Shown: one piece after another, positions 55,379 through 64,000 of the stretch
Position numbering within the stretch: the stretch's first letter is position 1
Layout: every line of letters starts with the position of its first letter
Source: Leucosporidium creatinivorum
Lineage: Eukaryota; Basidiomycota; Microbotryomycetes; Leucosporidiales; Leucosporidiaceae
Direction: 5' to 3'
DNA length: 64,000 nt
NCBI GenBank assembly: GCA_001600635.1
Contig: BCKL01000006.1
Location: 62,001 to 126,000 of the forward strand
Notes under the pieces: generated by a model
Told to the model about the DNA's origin: nothing
Database searches by the model: none
Seen by the model: the letters and a program-made list of their open reading frames with translations, nothing else
Program-made: the position numbers and the translations under genes

Positions 55379-58300
55379 ATGTCGGACGAATTCAAGACTG
55401 AGAAGGAGGTGGTCAGCCCCGCCCCTTCCTCCGCCAACAAGGACACTCGTTCGGCCGCGACGTCTCACAGCAATGACATGAAGGTCTCGACGACCAACGC
55501 CCCCGTCTTCTACGATCCCAGCCAGGAGAGCCGCATGACTCGCCTCGGACTGACCCTCGAGTCGTTCAAGCGCGCACCGGGGTCCACTGGGTGAGCTACA
55601 GAAGATGAGCGAGTGGCGCGCCGGGAGGTAGGCGGGAGGGCTGATTTGCATCTTTCTCCGGCAGAGGCATCAAGATTGAGGGATCTAGTGCCGTGGTGGA
55701 GGCTATGCAGGACCGTGAGTGTTCTGCAACACTTAAGGGCTGCTCCGAAGCCGCTCCGAAGCTGCTGTGAGGCAGAAGTCCCGTTCGGAGCTGTGCTAAT
55801 GCCCTTCTCGGTGTTCGTGCATCAGACCACAACCCTATGCTCCAACAGCAGATCACGCCGAGTCAGCTGAACATGATTGCCGTTGGAGGTCAGTACTCCC
55901 ACCTCCCCCCGCCCGACATGAAGGCCGGCGCCCGGCAGTTCCCCATTCCGCCCCCTCGGTCCAGCTCTCAGCTCACGCGACCTCGTCGGCTCATCCTACA
56001 GGAAGTATCGGAACTGGTCTCTTTATCGGAACTGGTCAGGGTGAGTACTTCAGAGGCTTCTTGAGCCTAGCTATGCCGAGATGCGGAGCGAAACGCTGAC
56101 TTGGCTTTCCGACGCAGCTCTTCGCAACGGAGGGTGCGTTCGAATCGACCAGAGTGACAAACGACAAGCGTACTGATGACATACCTATAGACCCGCCGGA
56201 GTCCTCATCGCATGGTGCATCATCGGAGTCGTGAGTCTCCCCCGTTTCTAGCAATCGCCGAACGAGGCTGATCTCACTTCCTCTCACTGCAGATGCTCAT
56301 CAACGTTACGCAAGCTCTTGGAGAGATGTGCATCATGTACCCCGTCTCGGGAGGATTCTACACGCTTTCTGTCCGGTGAGTTGGCTCTTTCTCTGCTGAA
56401 GCCGCGCTTGGCGACCGTACGCTGATACCCACTTCTCTCCCCAGCTTCCTCGACCCTGCCTTTGGACTCGCTATGGGCTGGAACTATTGCTTCCGTCAGT
56501 GTTGTCGCTTTCTAACACGCCGAGCCATCACTGACGCTGATTCCGAAACACAGAATGGCTCGTCACCCTCCCCCTCGAGATCACCGCCGCTGGAATTGTC
56601 GTCTCATTCTGGACTGAGGCGGTCCACCCGGCCGTATGGATCACCATCTTCTACCTCATCATCGTGATCATCAACTTGTTCGGCACGAGGGGATAGTGAG
56701 TCTCCGCATCTTCGCCGAAGCCTCTCGCGCGCTGACCTTGCGATTTGTAACACAGCGCCATCACCGAGTTCTGGAGCTCAATCTTCCGCCTCATCATCGT
56801 CGGCATGTTCATTCTCGTCGGCATCGTAAGTCTTTCCCTGCTATCCTCCCGTTCCGCCGCTCACCTTCACTGCCTTCCTCAGGTCATGAACTGCGGTGGA
56901 GGACCCAGCACCGGCATCTACGACCGATACCTTGGTGGAGAGCTGTGGAGGTCGCCTGGCGCATTCGCCAACGGGTTCAAGGGAGTCTGCACCGTCTTCG
57001 TCACCGCCGCCTTCTCGTTCGGTGAGCGAAGTCGGAAAATCCTTCGTTGAGGCCGCTCGCTGATCGCTTTTGCCCTCAGCTGGAACCGAGCTCGTCGGAC
57101 TCGCTGCCACCGAGACTCCCAACCCTCGCAAGTCTCTCCCCGCCGCCGTCAAGGGAACGTTCTGGCGCATCGGCGTTATCTACATCCTCTCGCTCCTCAT
57201 CATCGGCCTCTGCGTCCCCTGGGACACCCCCGCGCTCGCCGATGGATCCGATGGTACCGCCAGGACTTCGCCTTTCGTCATCCTCGTCAACCTCGCTGGT
57301 ATCCAGGTTCTCCCTCGTGAGCCGAAGCCTCCTTCTTTAGCGCTGAGGAACGCTTGGGCTAACTCTTGCGCTTCATTCACAGACATCATGAACGCCGCCA
57401 TCTGCGTCTCCGTCATGTCCATCGGCATGGCCTCGGTCTACGCCGGCTCCCGTGTCCTCACCGCCCTCGCCGAGACCGGCTTCGCTCCCAAGTGCTTCGC
57501 CATGGTCGACAAGGCCGGTCGCCCTCTGTGGTCTGTGCTCTTCAACCTTGCCTGGGGTGCTGTAAGTCGCTGGCCTTGGCGTGCTCGATGTGGATGACTC
57601 GCTGACTCTCCCTTCGCAGATCGCCTACGTTTCGCTCGCCAGCTCGGGAGGAACCGTCTTCGACTGGCTTCTCGCGCTGTAGGTAACTTCGTCTGCTTGC
57701 GTTGAGATCTTTGCTGACGAGTCATGCTCCCTGCTCCCTTCTCACTTCGCTTCTCCTCCCATCTTCGAACTTCCTCTACAACAGCTCCGGACTCTCAACT
57801 CTCTTCACCTGGGGTGAGTGCATCTGTTCTCGATTTACTTCGACCTGCTCGCTGACCTCTTCGCCCCACAGCCTCCATCTGCCTCTCTCACATTCGGTGC
57901 GCGAGCTGGCCTTCTCCGGGCTGATGGCCGCCGAAAGCTCTTCATACTCACTTCCCCTCTCTCCGACAGCTTCCGCGCGGCATGGAAATTCCAAGGTGAG
58001 CTACAACTTGACTTGCTTGCCAAACCGTGCTGCAGATCGCTGACCAAGTCACTCGCAGGCCACTCGGTTGAGGAGCTTCCCTTCAAGGCTATCGGCGGTG
58101 TCTACGCCTCGTGGGCTGGATTCGTCCTCATCGTCCTTGTTCTTATCGCTCAGTTCTACGTCGTGCGTTGCCTGTTCCATCTCATTCGCTCACAACGTCG
58201 CTGACCCTCTCCTCGGCGCAGGCGCTCTGGCCAATCGGAGGCATGGACAGCGAGGGCTCGGCCGTCGCTTACGACTTCTTCCTGATCTGGCTTGGAGCTC

Positions 58301-58673
58301 CCATCTGCCTCGCCATGTGGATCTACGCCGTCATCCGCTTCAGGCGCTTCAAGTGGCTTCGTCTCGACGAGATCGACCTCGACGTGAGCCCTCTGCACTC
58401 CTACGCACCGTTCGAGCACCACCTGATGCCCTCTCTTTTTTATACAGACCGGCCGCAAGTCGTGGCTCACCGTTGAGGAGATGCGCCTCGTGAGTCGAGC
58501 TTGCTCGTCCTCTCGGCTTCCCCTTCTCGATTTTGTTCAGCACCTCTACACCTCAATGTTTCACCTTCTTCCAGAGCTTACGCTGATCATTCCTCGACCT
58601 CTCACAGTACCGCGCCGAGCGTGCTGCTGCTCCTCTCTACATCCGCGTCTACCGCGCGCTCTTCTCGAAGTAG
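55379..58673 (+). CDS. Amino-acid permease, AAT/YAT family (right-arm copy)
   Basis: About 17 short exons. The cytosolic N-terminus has FYDPSQESRMTRLGLTLESF. GGSIGTGLFIGTGQALRNGG gives the substrate-site signature of the family. Then follow VTQALGEMCIMYPVSGGFYT, LPLEITAAGIVVSFWTEAVH, a span with TIFYLIIVIINLFGTRG, and AGTELVGLAATETPNPRKSL, the classic fungal amino-acid permease motif. RVLTALAETGFAPKCFAMVD and ILSLLIIGLCVPWDTPALAD also match. The C-terminus is TGRKSWLTVEEMRL and YRAERAAAPLYIRVYRALFS plus Lys. Predicted function is proton-driven amino-acid uptake at the plasma membrane. It is the paralogue of the gene at 41139-43939; the N-terminal extension is longer (MSDEFKTEKEVVSPAPSSAN). 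Confidence 0.9.
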
Positions 58674-59365
58674 GCCGAACCTCGCTGCGTTTGTTCTCGA
58701 AAGCCGAGCTGACCTTTCCTCATACACAGCTAAGCAAATATAACGAACAAGAGCTAGACCTTATTCTGTACGCACGTTAATGAGGTGCGGCTGGCGGCAT
58801 GACGGGAGGAGTTGGAGAGCGGGAGTAGAGCCCGGATCATCATCTCATGTATTTTTCCCATCGTTGGTGTGTAACGGTAGATTACACGTCTTCTCTCTCA
58901 GACTGCCTCCGGGTTCAGCTAGCAAGGGAGGAGCTAGCGCTAGCCTGCTAGGCGCCGAAGCAGCGAGGTCTGAACACAGTCTATCGGAAGCAGTCTAGCC
59001 GCCACCAAATGATGTGGAGATTTAAAAGAGCGAGGAGCAGGCTGCCTGCGAGCGGTGAAGAGCAGAGAAAACCAGTACAGTGCAGCACCTCGCAGGCGGC
59101 GCTGGCTCTCTCTCTTTCGCTCTGTCCCCCCCCCCCCCCCTCTAAGCCAGCAGAAGCTGCAGCGCGGGTGACAAACGCGATGCAGGGAATCAAGGGGGTA
59201 CTGCAAGCAAGCTAGGGACAAGGAAAGGCGAAGGGGGAAAGGGGGAAGCGGGGGGATGGGCGTGGGCTCAGCTGCAAAGGGGAGAGCGCCGAGGTCAGCT
59301 CTCTGCGTCGACGAGGCGATGGCGATGAGAGGCGGACAGCTCACTTGATAGAGCACTTGTAGCGA
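58674..59365. other. Convergent intergenic in the right arm, with a 15-C run
   Basis: No gene. A run of 15 C lies at 59126-59140; the left-arm counterpart is a shorter interrupted G run near 40865. Most of the segment aligns with 40660-41130 inverted. Confidence 0.55.
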
Positions 59366-60008
59366 CTACTGCTCTCTGTTGGAGTTGCTGGGGTGGGACT
59401 GTGGAGGGGAACGGCGGACCAGGGGTTAGCTCGGCGTTGCTGTCTCGCGCTGTGCCCCTCGGTCGCAGAGTGCTCACCTTCCAGGCCTTCGAGATCTCCT
59501 TCTGCCTCGCAGCACCCTTCTGGTCGGGCTTCTCGGCCTTGAGTTGCTCCCTCATTTTCTGCCGGAGATGCGAGGTGAGCGGGGGGCGAGGGAGCGGAAA
59601 GAGGACAACGACGGCGCACGGCGGAGAACTGTTGGGTGAGGCGGCGTCAGTTCTGTAAACGAGCGCAGAAAGTACGTGCAGCAAGACTGACCACCTGCCA
59701 CGCTTGCTGCTGCTCACTGTTGAGAGGAAGGACGCGAGCGGCGAGGGGTCAGCTTCGGCGATGGGCTGAGCTGGAGAGCGGTCAGTGGTGAGAGAGTACT
59801 GACGTGCGCTGCTTCTTGCCCTCGCCGGTAGCTGTAGAAGAGCAAAACAACGTCAGCTTCCGCTCGAAACTTGAGACGCGTCTTTATGCGGTGCAGACGA
59901 CGACGACGGCGCGCTGCAGTGGGGAGAGCCGAGGACAAGGAGAGAGAGAGGTGGGGAGCAGGGTGGAGAGGGTACAAACTCACCCTTCTTGGTGCTGGAG
60001 GAAGCCAT
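59366..60008 (-). CDS. Small YABBY/HMG-like DNA-binding protein (right copy)
   Basis: Exons: MASSSTKK, ATGEGKKQRT, EQQQAWQ, a 9-nt microexon (FSA), KMREQLKAEKPDQKGAARQK with EISKAWK, and SHPSNSNREQ then stop. All introns have GT donors and AG acceptors, so this copy is the better-preserved of the pair. The pattern AWQFSAKMREQLKAEKP ... SKAWKSHPSNSN resembles the fungal YABBY-like group of the HMG superfamily (helix with FMKEEL..LK, ending NWK..P.NP). The short size, basic N-terminus and single domain agree. Nuclear DNA binding is inferred. The first two exons, their introns and the leader are identical to the left copy, while exons 3-6 differ. Confidence 0.55.
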
Positions 60009-61176
60009 TTGCTGTAGTAGATGGTGGTGGATGAGGTGGATGAGGTAGGTGTGCTTGACGGTGATGAGCTGCAGGGAGGGAGGAAGGGGAGGAAGGGGAG
60101 GAGAGTGTGAGCTAGTCGTCTACACTGTCGAGCTGTGACAAGCTACAACTCACCTTGCAGTTGAGACACGAGAAGGAGAAAAGTTTCCCTTGGAGCAGTG
60201 AGTGGTAAGAAGTCAAGAGGCGAATCGAGTCGACTTGGCCTTTTCCACTCGAGCGCCGAACACGTGAAGCTGCGAGGTCAACTTGGTCGGCGCGTCGGTG
60301 GTTGACATCCTCTGTAGGTCATTGGACTTGTCCTTTCACACCTCAATTTCCATCCGCAGAGCTCTCCTTCGCTTTCACGCCGACCCGGAAGCAGGGCAGC
60401 CCTCGCGGTTGACAAGCCATCGCCGAGCAGCTCTCACTGGTCACCTCGGTTTTGGCTCTGGCAGGCTACTCGACTGAGCGCGTCTGGGATTCTCTAAACT
60501 ACATTGCTACAGTACTTCGGTCCTCGCCCGCCAACATTTGGTCTCGAGAGGCCTCCTGCACGCCTCGCTGAGCCCGGTAGATCTTGCTCCTGCTGCCTTC
60601 CAGCAGCTCCACACCGGTTTATCAACCATTCTGTTCAGCCTGAGCCGTAGACCTATTCTAAACACACGTCGGTGGATGCTAGATCTCCCAGTATCCTCTC
60701 TTCGCGCGCGTGGCCCGCCTCCGCTGAACGCCGAACTGCTGACGCTCCCTTCACCTTGTGGGGTCGAACCTGCTCTCGTTGCCTGCCGGGAAGGAGTCTG
60801 GGAGGTCAGCGCAGCGTTCTTTTGCTCACTCGACTTATCTCAGGGGTCCTCAGCACCTGCACCTGACGAGCCTGTTGAGCGTGAGATCAGCGAACCTCCG
60901 AGCCCCGCCTCCCGTCGCCGAGACCTCGCTCGAATTAACCACCTCTCCCTGTCTCTTCTTCCCGTGTTGCGCTGCCTTGCTGCTCGTCTTTCTTACACTC
61001 GCACACCGCCACAGCTCTTTGTGAGTATTCACCCGGCGGTGCATAGACATCTCGGAGTCGGCTCGGCGCTCGGAGCTGAGCAAAGGACATACGAGCGAAG
61101 CGATGCACACAGAGAGGGGGGCCAAAAGACGATTGGAGCAGCTCTTTAACTGTTACCACACTCTTACAGGTCCACG
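60009..61176. other. Leader and intergenic region
   Basis: The left part holds the YABBY/HMG-like leader with an intron and the end of the inverted arm (to about 60775). The right part is the leader of F-box-like copy 7, with an intron acceptor (CACTCTTACAG) seven bases before its ATG. No further gene. Confidence 0.45.
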
Positions 61177-62535
61177 ATGTATCTTCCCGTCACCTACACG
61201 GTCTGCCTCAGCCCACCGCAGCGGGCCGAGCAGAAAAGGAAGGTGGAGACGACCGGGAACGACGAGGTGATTAGCTGATGGCGAGGGTGATAATTCAAGG
61301 AAGAAGTACTGACCTCAGAAACTTCTCTACAGAGCTTCGTCAAGTGCTACCCACAACTCGACCCGCCCGTCATCCTCCCGCTCCTCGACTCGTCCTCGAA
61401 TCGGTCAAACCACCCTCCTCCCCTCTCAACTCCCGCTCACCAAACGCCCCAAGAGCCCAATATACCATCACCCATCTCTTGGCTCCCTCCCGAACTCCTC
61501 CTTCGCACGCTGGAGCTCGCCACTCTCGGCCGAGCCGCCATTCTCCGGACTCGCCTCCTCCTTTCCACGTCCGTTGTCTCTCGCAATTGGAGGGCGCAAA
61601 GTGAGGTGCTCCTCAAGTCGCTCATCATCATCGAAAGCGACGAAGCGGCAGATGCTGCTCTGCCCTGGCTGCAGGGTCGATGGGCGAGGGAGTTGAGGTT
61701 CACGCGCTCGGCCAAAAAGCTGGAAGCAGGAGCGGTGGAGAAGGTGCTTAGGGGCGTCGAAGGGGTAGAACGACTGGTGTTAGATAGAGTAGGATGCTCG
61801 GCTGAGGTGCTGCAGAGCGCCAACATGTCAGGTGAGCTGTAGCTCGGTGCTCGGCGTTGCAGTCTCCATGGCTAATCTCGGGACTGCCTTGTGACAGATC
61901 TACGCTCTTTCGACCTGCACACCACTCTCATACCATCTTCACTCGACCCTCACCACTTCACCTTCAGACTACATCATCTCTCTCTGCACGCCTCTCACCC
62001 CAACGACCCCTCGCTCATCTCGGCGCTCGTCGCCAGCTCGTCACAAACGCTCACCTCCCTCGGCCTCAGATGGGGTCGTAGTACAGCATTCAATCCCAAT
62101 ACTCTCGCATCTCTCAACGACATTGCACCACGCCTTGAGCATCTCCACCTAAATCTCCTCGACGTCCCCACTCCATCGCCCCCGGCCGAACTGGCAACGC
62201 TACTCGCCCACTGTACCGACCTTCGCTCGCTCACGATCGAGGGGTTAGGAATCCAATCTCTGCTTCCCATTCTATCCTCGCTCCCTTCCTGCACCCGACT
62301 CCTCGTGCTTGAGCTCCACTTCCCCCTCTTCTACGATCTCGCCAGCGCCGAGGTGGGAAAGTCCTTCCACCAGGCGTTGAGGCTGCCAGTCTTGAAAGGG
62401 TTGAAAAGGTGGAGGTTGGGACAGCTGCAAGCTATGAAGCTGGTTGAGGGGGAGGGCCGAGCCTGGCGAGATGAGTGCGAAAGGAGGGGGGTGGAGATCA
62501 GAGATGAGAAACGGTTCTTTGGCGTAGATGGCTAG
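61177..62535 (+). CDS. F-box-like/LRR family protein (copy 7)
   Basis: Three exons. Exon 1 starts MYLPVTYTVCLSPPQRAEQK and joins in frame, across a GTGATT/CTACAG intron, to SFVKCYPQLDPPVILPLLDS. The F-box-like segment ISWLPPELLLRTLELATLGR follows about 75 residues in, then TSVVSRNWRAQSEVLLKSLI. After a third-exon junction (NMSDLRSFDLHTT) come LRR-like segments: FRLHHLSLHASHPND, LTSLGLRWGRST, RLEHLHLNLLDVP, DLRSLTIEGLGIQSL. The end reads CERRGVEIRDEKRFFGVDG, a clear variant of the RDERRFFT signature but without the last intron. An N-terminal extension makes it longer than its relatives. It may be nearer the ancestral form. Confidence 0.75.
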
Positions 62536-63311
62536 AGATTCGGCTCTTGTAACGCTTCCGATTCGTAAGCACTTGCTTGTCTCCTCAAAGGGAGCGTAGG
62601 AGGCTGCAGAGAGTGGCCATTTCGCAACCTCTTCGGCGATCTCGGCGCAAAAAAAAAAAAGGTGCAACACGCTTGGCATGGGCAGCGACAGGGAGACCTT
62701 TAACGTGCTACATGCTGGATGTAGCTCACCACTGAGCCCTTCAGAACCGTCTTAACGATGTTCCCTGTCAGGCTTTCGCCGCAGCGCCCCCGTTTCGATC
62801 GTCAGTCTCCCCTCTTCGCAGCTCTCCCTTTGACCTTCCGCCCATTTCCAGCTCTTAACAGCCATTTCAGCGCCCACTTCTTCGGATCGTTTACAACACC
62901 ACCGCAAGCCCCTGCGAACCGTTCCCGTCGTCTCCAGGAAGTTACAGCTTCCATCTCGCGTCCAGTTGAGCGTCTTCTCGCCCTTCTGCCAGGTGAGTGC
63001 TGTCTCCTCGCAGGCTCGGCGCTCGCTCTACGAGGTGTTCACCTATACTGTACTTCTGCTGCCGAGGTGGAAACGTCTCACGCGCACTGTCACGAGCCCG
63101 GCGCCCGACGACAGCGGCAATGAGTTGACGAGAGCCATAGGGCACCAGATGCGAATTTGAACGCCGATTTCGAACAGAGTTGCTGACCACCAATTGTACA
63201 TCCTGCAGGTCACCTCGGGCAAGCTTTGCCTCCCTCTCCCCCTCCCCTCGCCGACCTCGCTCCTCTCCGACGCTTCCTGCTCCCAGATCCCTACACTCCA
63301 ACCTCGCATAG
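62536..63311. other. Intergenic and leader of copy 8
   Basis: 776 bp. It contains a 12-A run at 62649-62660 and, before the next ATG, a leader-intron end (GCTGACCACC ... CCTGCAG near 63180-63210). No coding exon recognised. Confidence 0.45.
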
Positions 63312-64000
63312 ATGGCTGTCATCCAAGACTTACCTACTGAGCTCTTACGACGAGTACTGGAGCTCGGCCATGCCTACCCCGAGGATGTCCCTTTCGACCT
63401 CAAGAGTATGGCCCGAGTCGCCCGAGCTTGGAAATTGCCTTCCCAAGAGATCCTCCTCCTCCATACAAACGCCCAACAAGTCGTACAACTCGCCAAATCA
63501 CTCGACAACGCGCCCGCACCCCGAGTACCTGCCATCCTCGCCCTCGAGCTCTTGCCGGCGCAAGTTCGGCCCCATCTCGAGCACCTCGCTCGCCACGCTA
63601 TTCGTCTTCAATGCTTGACGCTCACGACGATAGAGGTCGATGGAGGTCCTGTCAAGGCCAGCGATTTGAGTCTGAAAGTGCTCGCAGGTACGTGTCGACT
63701 TCACCGTCTCGGCGCCGAGCGATGGCTAACCTGTTGCGGCGCAGGAGTGAAACGCTTCGAGCTCACGGCTGTCGTTGAAGGAGCGCTGGTGGCGACTCGC
63801 GATACCAAGATACCTCTCAGAACCCTCCGCCTCAACACACCATACGTCCCGACTCCTTCCTTCCTCAACCCTCTTCTCGGCATCGCCACCAACCTTACTC
63901 GCCTCGAACTCGCCTGGTGGACCGAGGACTTCCCGGCAAGAATGAATACCCCACTACAGAAGCTGGCGCCACAGCTCGAGCAACTCTCACTGTCTGGCGC
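63312..64000 (+). CDS. F-box-like/LRR family protein (copy 8, runs off window)
   Basis: It starts MAVIQDLPTELLRRVLELGH, then KSMARVARAWKLPSQEILLL, matching the family N-terminus. The first intron lies after SLKVLAG (GTACGT donor, GCTAAC branch), as in the other copies. Then VKRFELTAVVEGALVATRDT and LRR-like TLRLNTPYVPTPSFLNPLLG, LTRLELAWWTEDF and LEQLSLSG follow. The C-terminal signature lies beyond the window. The seen part is open and intact. Confidence 0.78.
   Translation, partial: MAVIQDLPTELLRRVLELGHAYPEDVPFDLKSMARVARAWKLPSQEILLLHTNAQQVVQLAKSLDNAPAPRVPAILALELLPAQVRPHLEHLARHAIRLQCLTLTTIEVDGGPVKASDLSLKVLAGTCRLHRLGAERWLTCCGAGVKRFELTAVVEGALVATRDTKIPLRTLRLNTPYVPTPSFLNPLLGIATNLTRLELAWWTEDFPARMNTPLQKLAPQLEQLSLSG

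Larger units (their letters stand above)
55200..60775 (-). repeat. Right arm of large inverted duplication (partner 39230-44080)
   Basis: Inverted copy of the left arm: permease (55379-58673), YABBY/HMG-like gene (59366-60008) and flank to about 60775. The arms enclose about 11 kb of single-copy DNA. The flank match is seen from strings such as GCAGCTCCACACCGGTT (about 60605) and its complement near 39390. Confidence 0.85.

Noticed and set aside
1-64000. Retroelements, DNA transposons, LINEs or virus-derived genes
   Set aside because: No reverse transcriptase, integrase, transposase, capsid or envelope motifs were noticed in any long frame, and the repeats present are segmental copies of host genes.
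1-64000. CRISPR arrays, bacterial operons or rRNA genes
   Set aside because: The window is eukaryotic with spliceosomal introns throughout; no regularly spaced direct repeats or rRNA-like segments were seen.

Overview
The window is nuclear DNA of a GC-rich basidiomycete yeast or smut-like fungus. I infer Pucciniomycotina, probably Microbotryomycetes (Rhodotorula/Sporobolomyces/Leucosporidium type). The reasons are dense genes on both strands, many very short introns (about 50-100 nt) with GTGAGT/GTACGT donors and an almost invariant GCTGAC or GCTAAC branch site, and fungal families such as HapX, Fet3, Cmc1, CENP-T, Sla2 and Sec63. I saw no viral, LTR, LINE or cut-and-paste transposon proteins and no convincing tRNA or rRNA. 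All assignments come from reading translated exons by eye; introns were placed by hand.

Layout. 0-6.6 kb: two identical inverted copies of a small secreted-protein gene (left copy cut by the window edge) flank a divergent pair, a mitochondrial PPR protein and a Cmc1-like twin CX9C protein. 6.5-9 kb: duplicated non-coding DNA with a long poly-C tract and a damaged F-box-like gene. 9.3-14 kb: lipoyl synthase and the centromere histone-fold protein CENP-T. 14.2-19.9 kb: an iron module in which a HapX-type bZIP regulator is divergent from a Fet3 multicopper ferroxidase, with a GATA-type motif (ATCAGATA) about 60 bp before the FET3 start. 20.3-24.1 kb: an F-box-like gene and an internally duplicated secreted protein. 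24.4-32 kb: a METTL4-type adenine methyltransferase, a GatC-like amidotransferase subunit and the endocytic adaptor Sla2, whose start codon appears to be split by an intron. 32.4-39 kb: three more F-box-like genes and a gene fragment, built of segmental duplications. 39.2-60.8 kb: a large inverted duplication, each arm carrying an amino-acid permease and a small YABBY/HMG-like gene. Its arms enclose ALG14, a bHLH factor, a DCAF11-type WD40 protein, another F-box-like gene and SEC63. 61.2-64 kb: two further F-box-like genes, the last running off the window.

The main theme is a lineage-type expansion of F-box-like/LRR genes, eight in 64 kb. Several share a MAVIQDLP start, a 5'-leader intron, a C-terminal RGxExRDxRRFFT motif and a last intron that leaves only one to five residues in the final exon. 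They are tied to repeated inverted and direct segmental duplications. The housekeeping genes between them look ordinary and intact.
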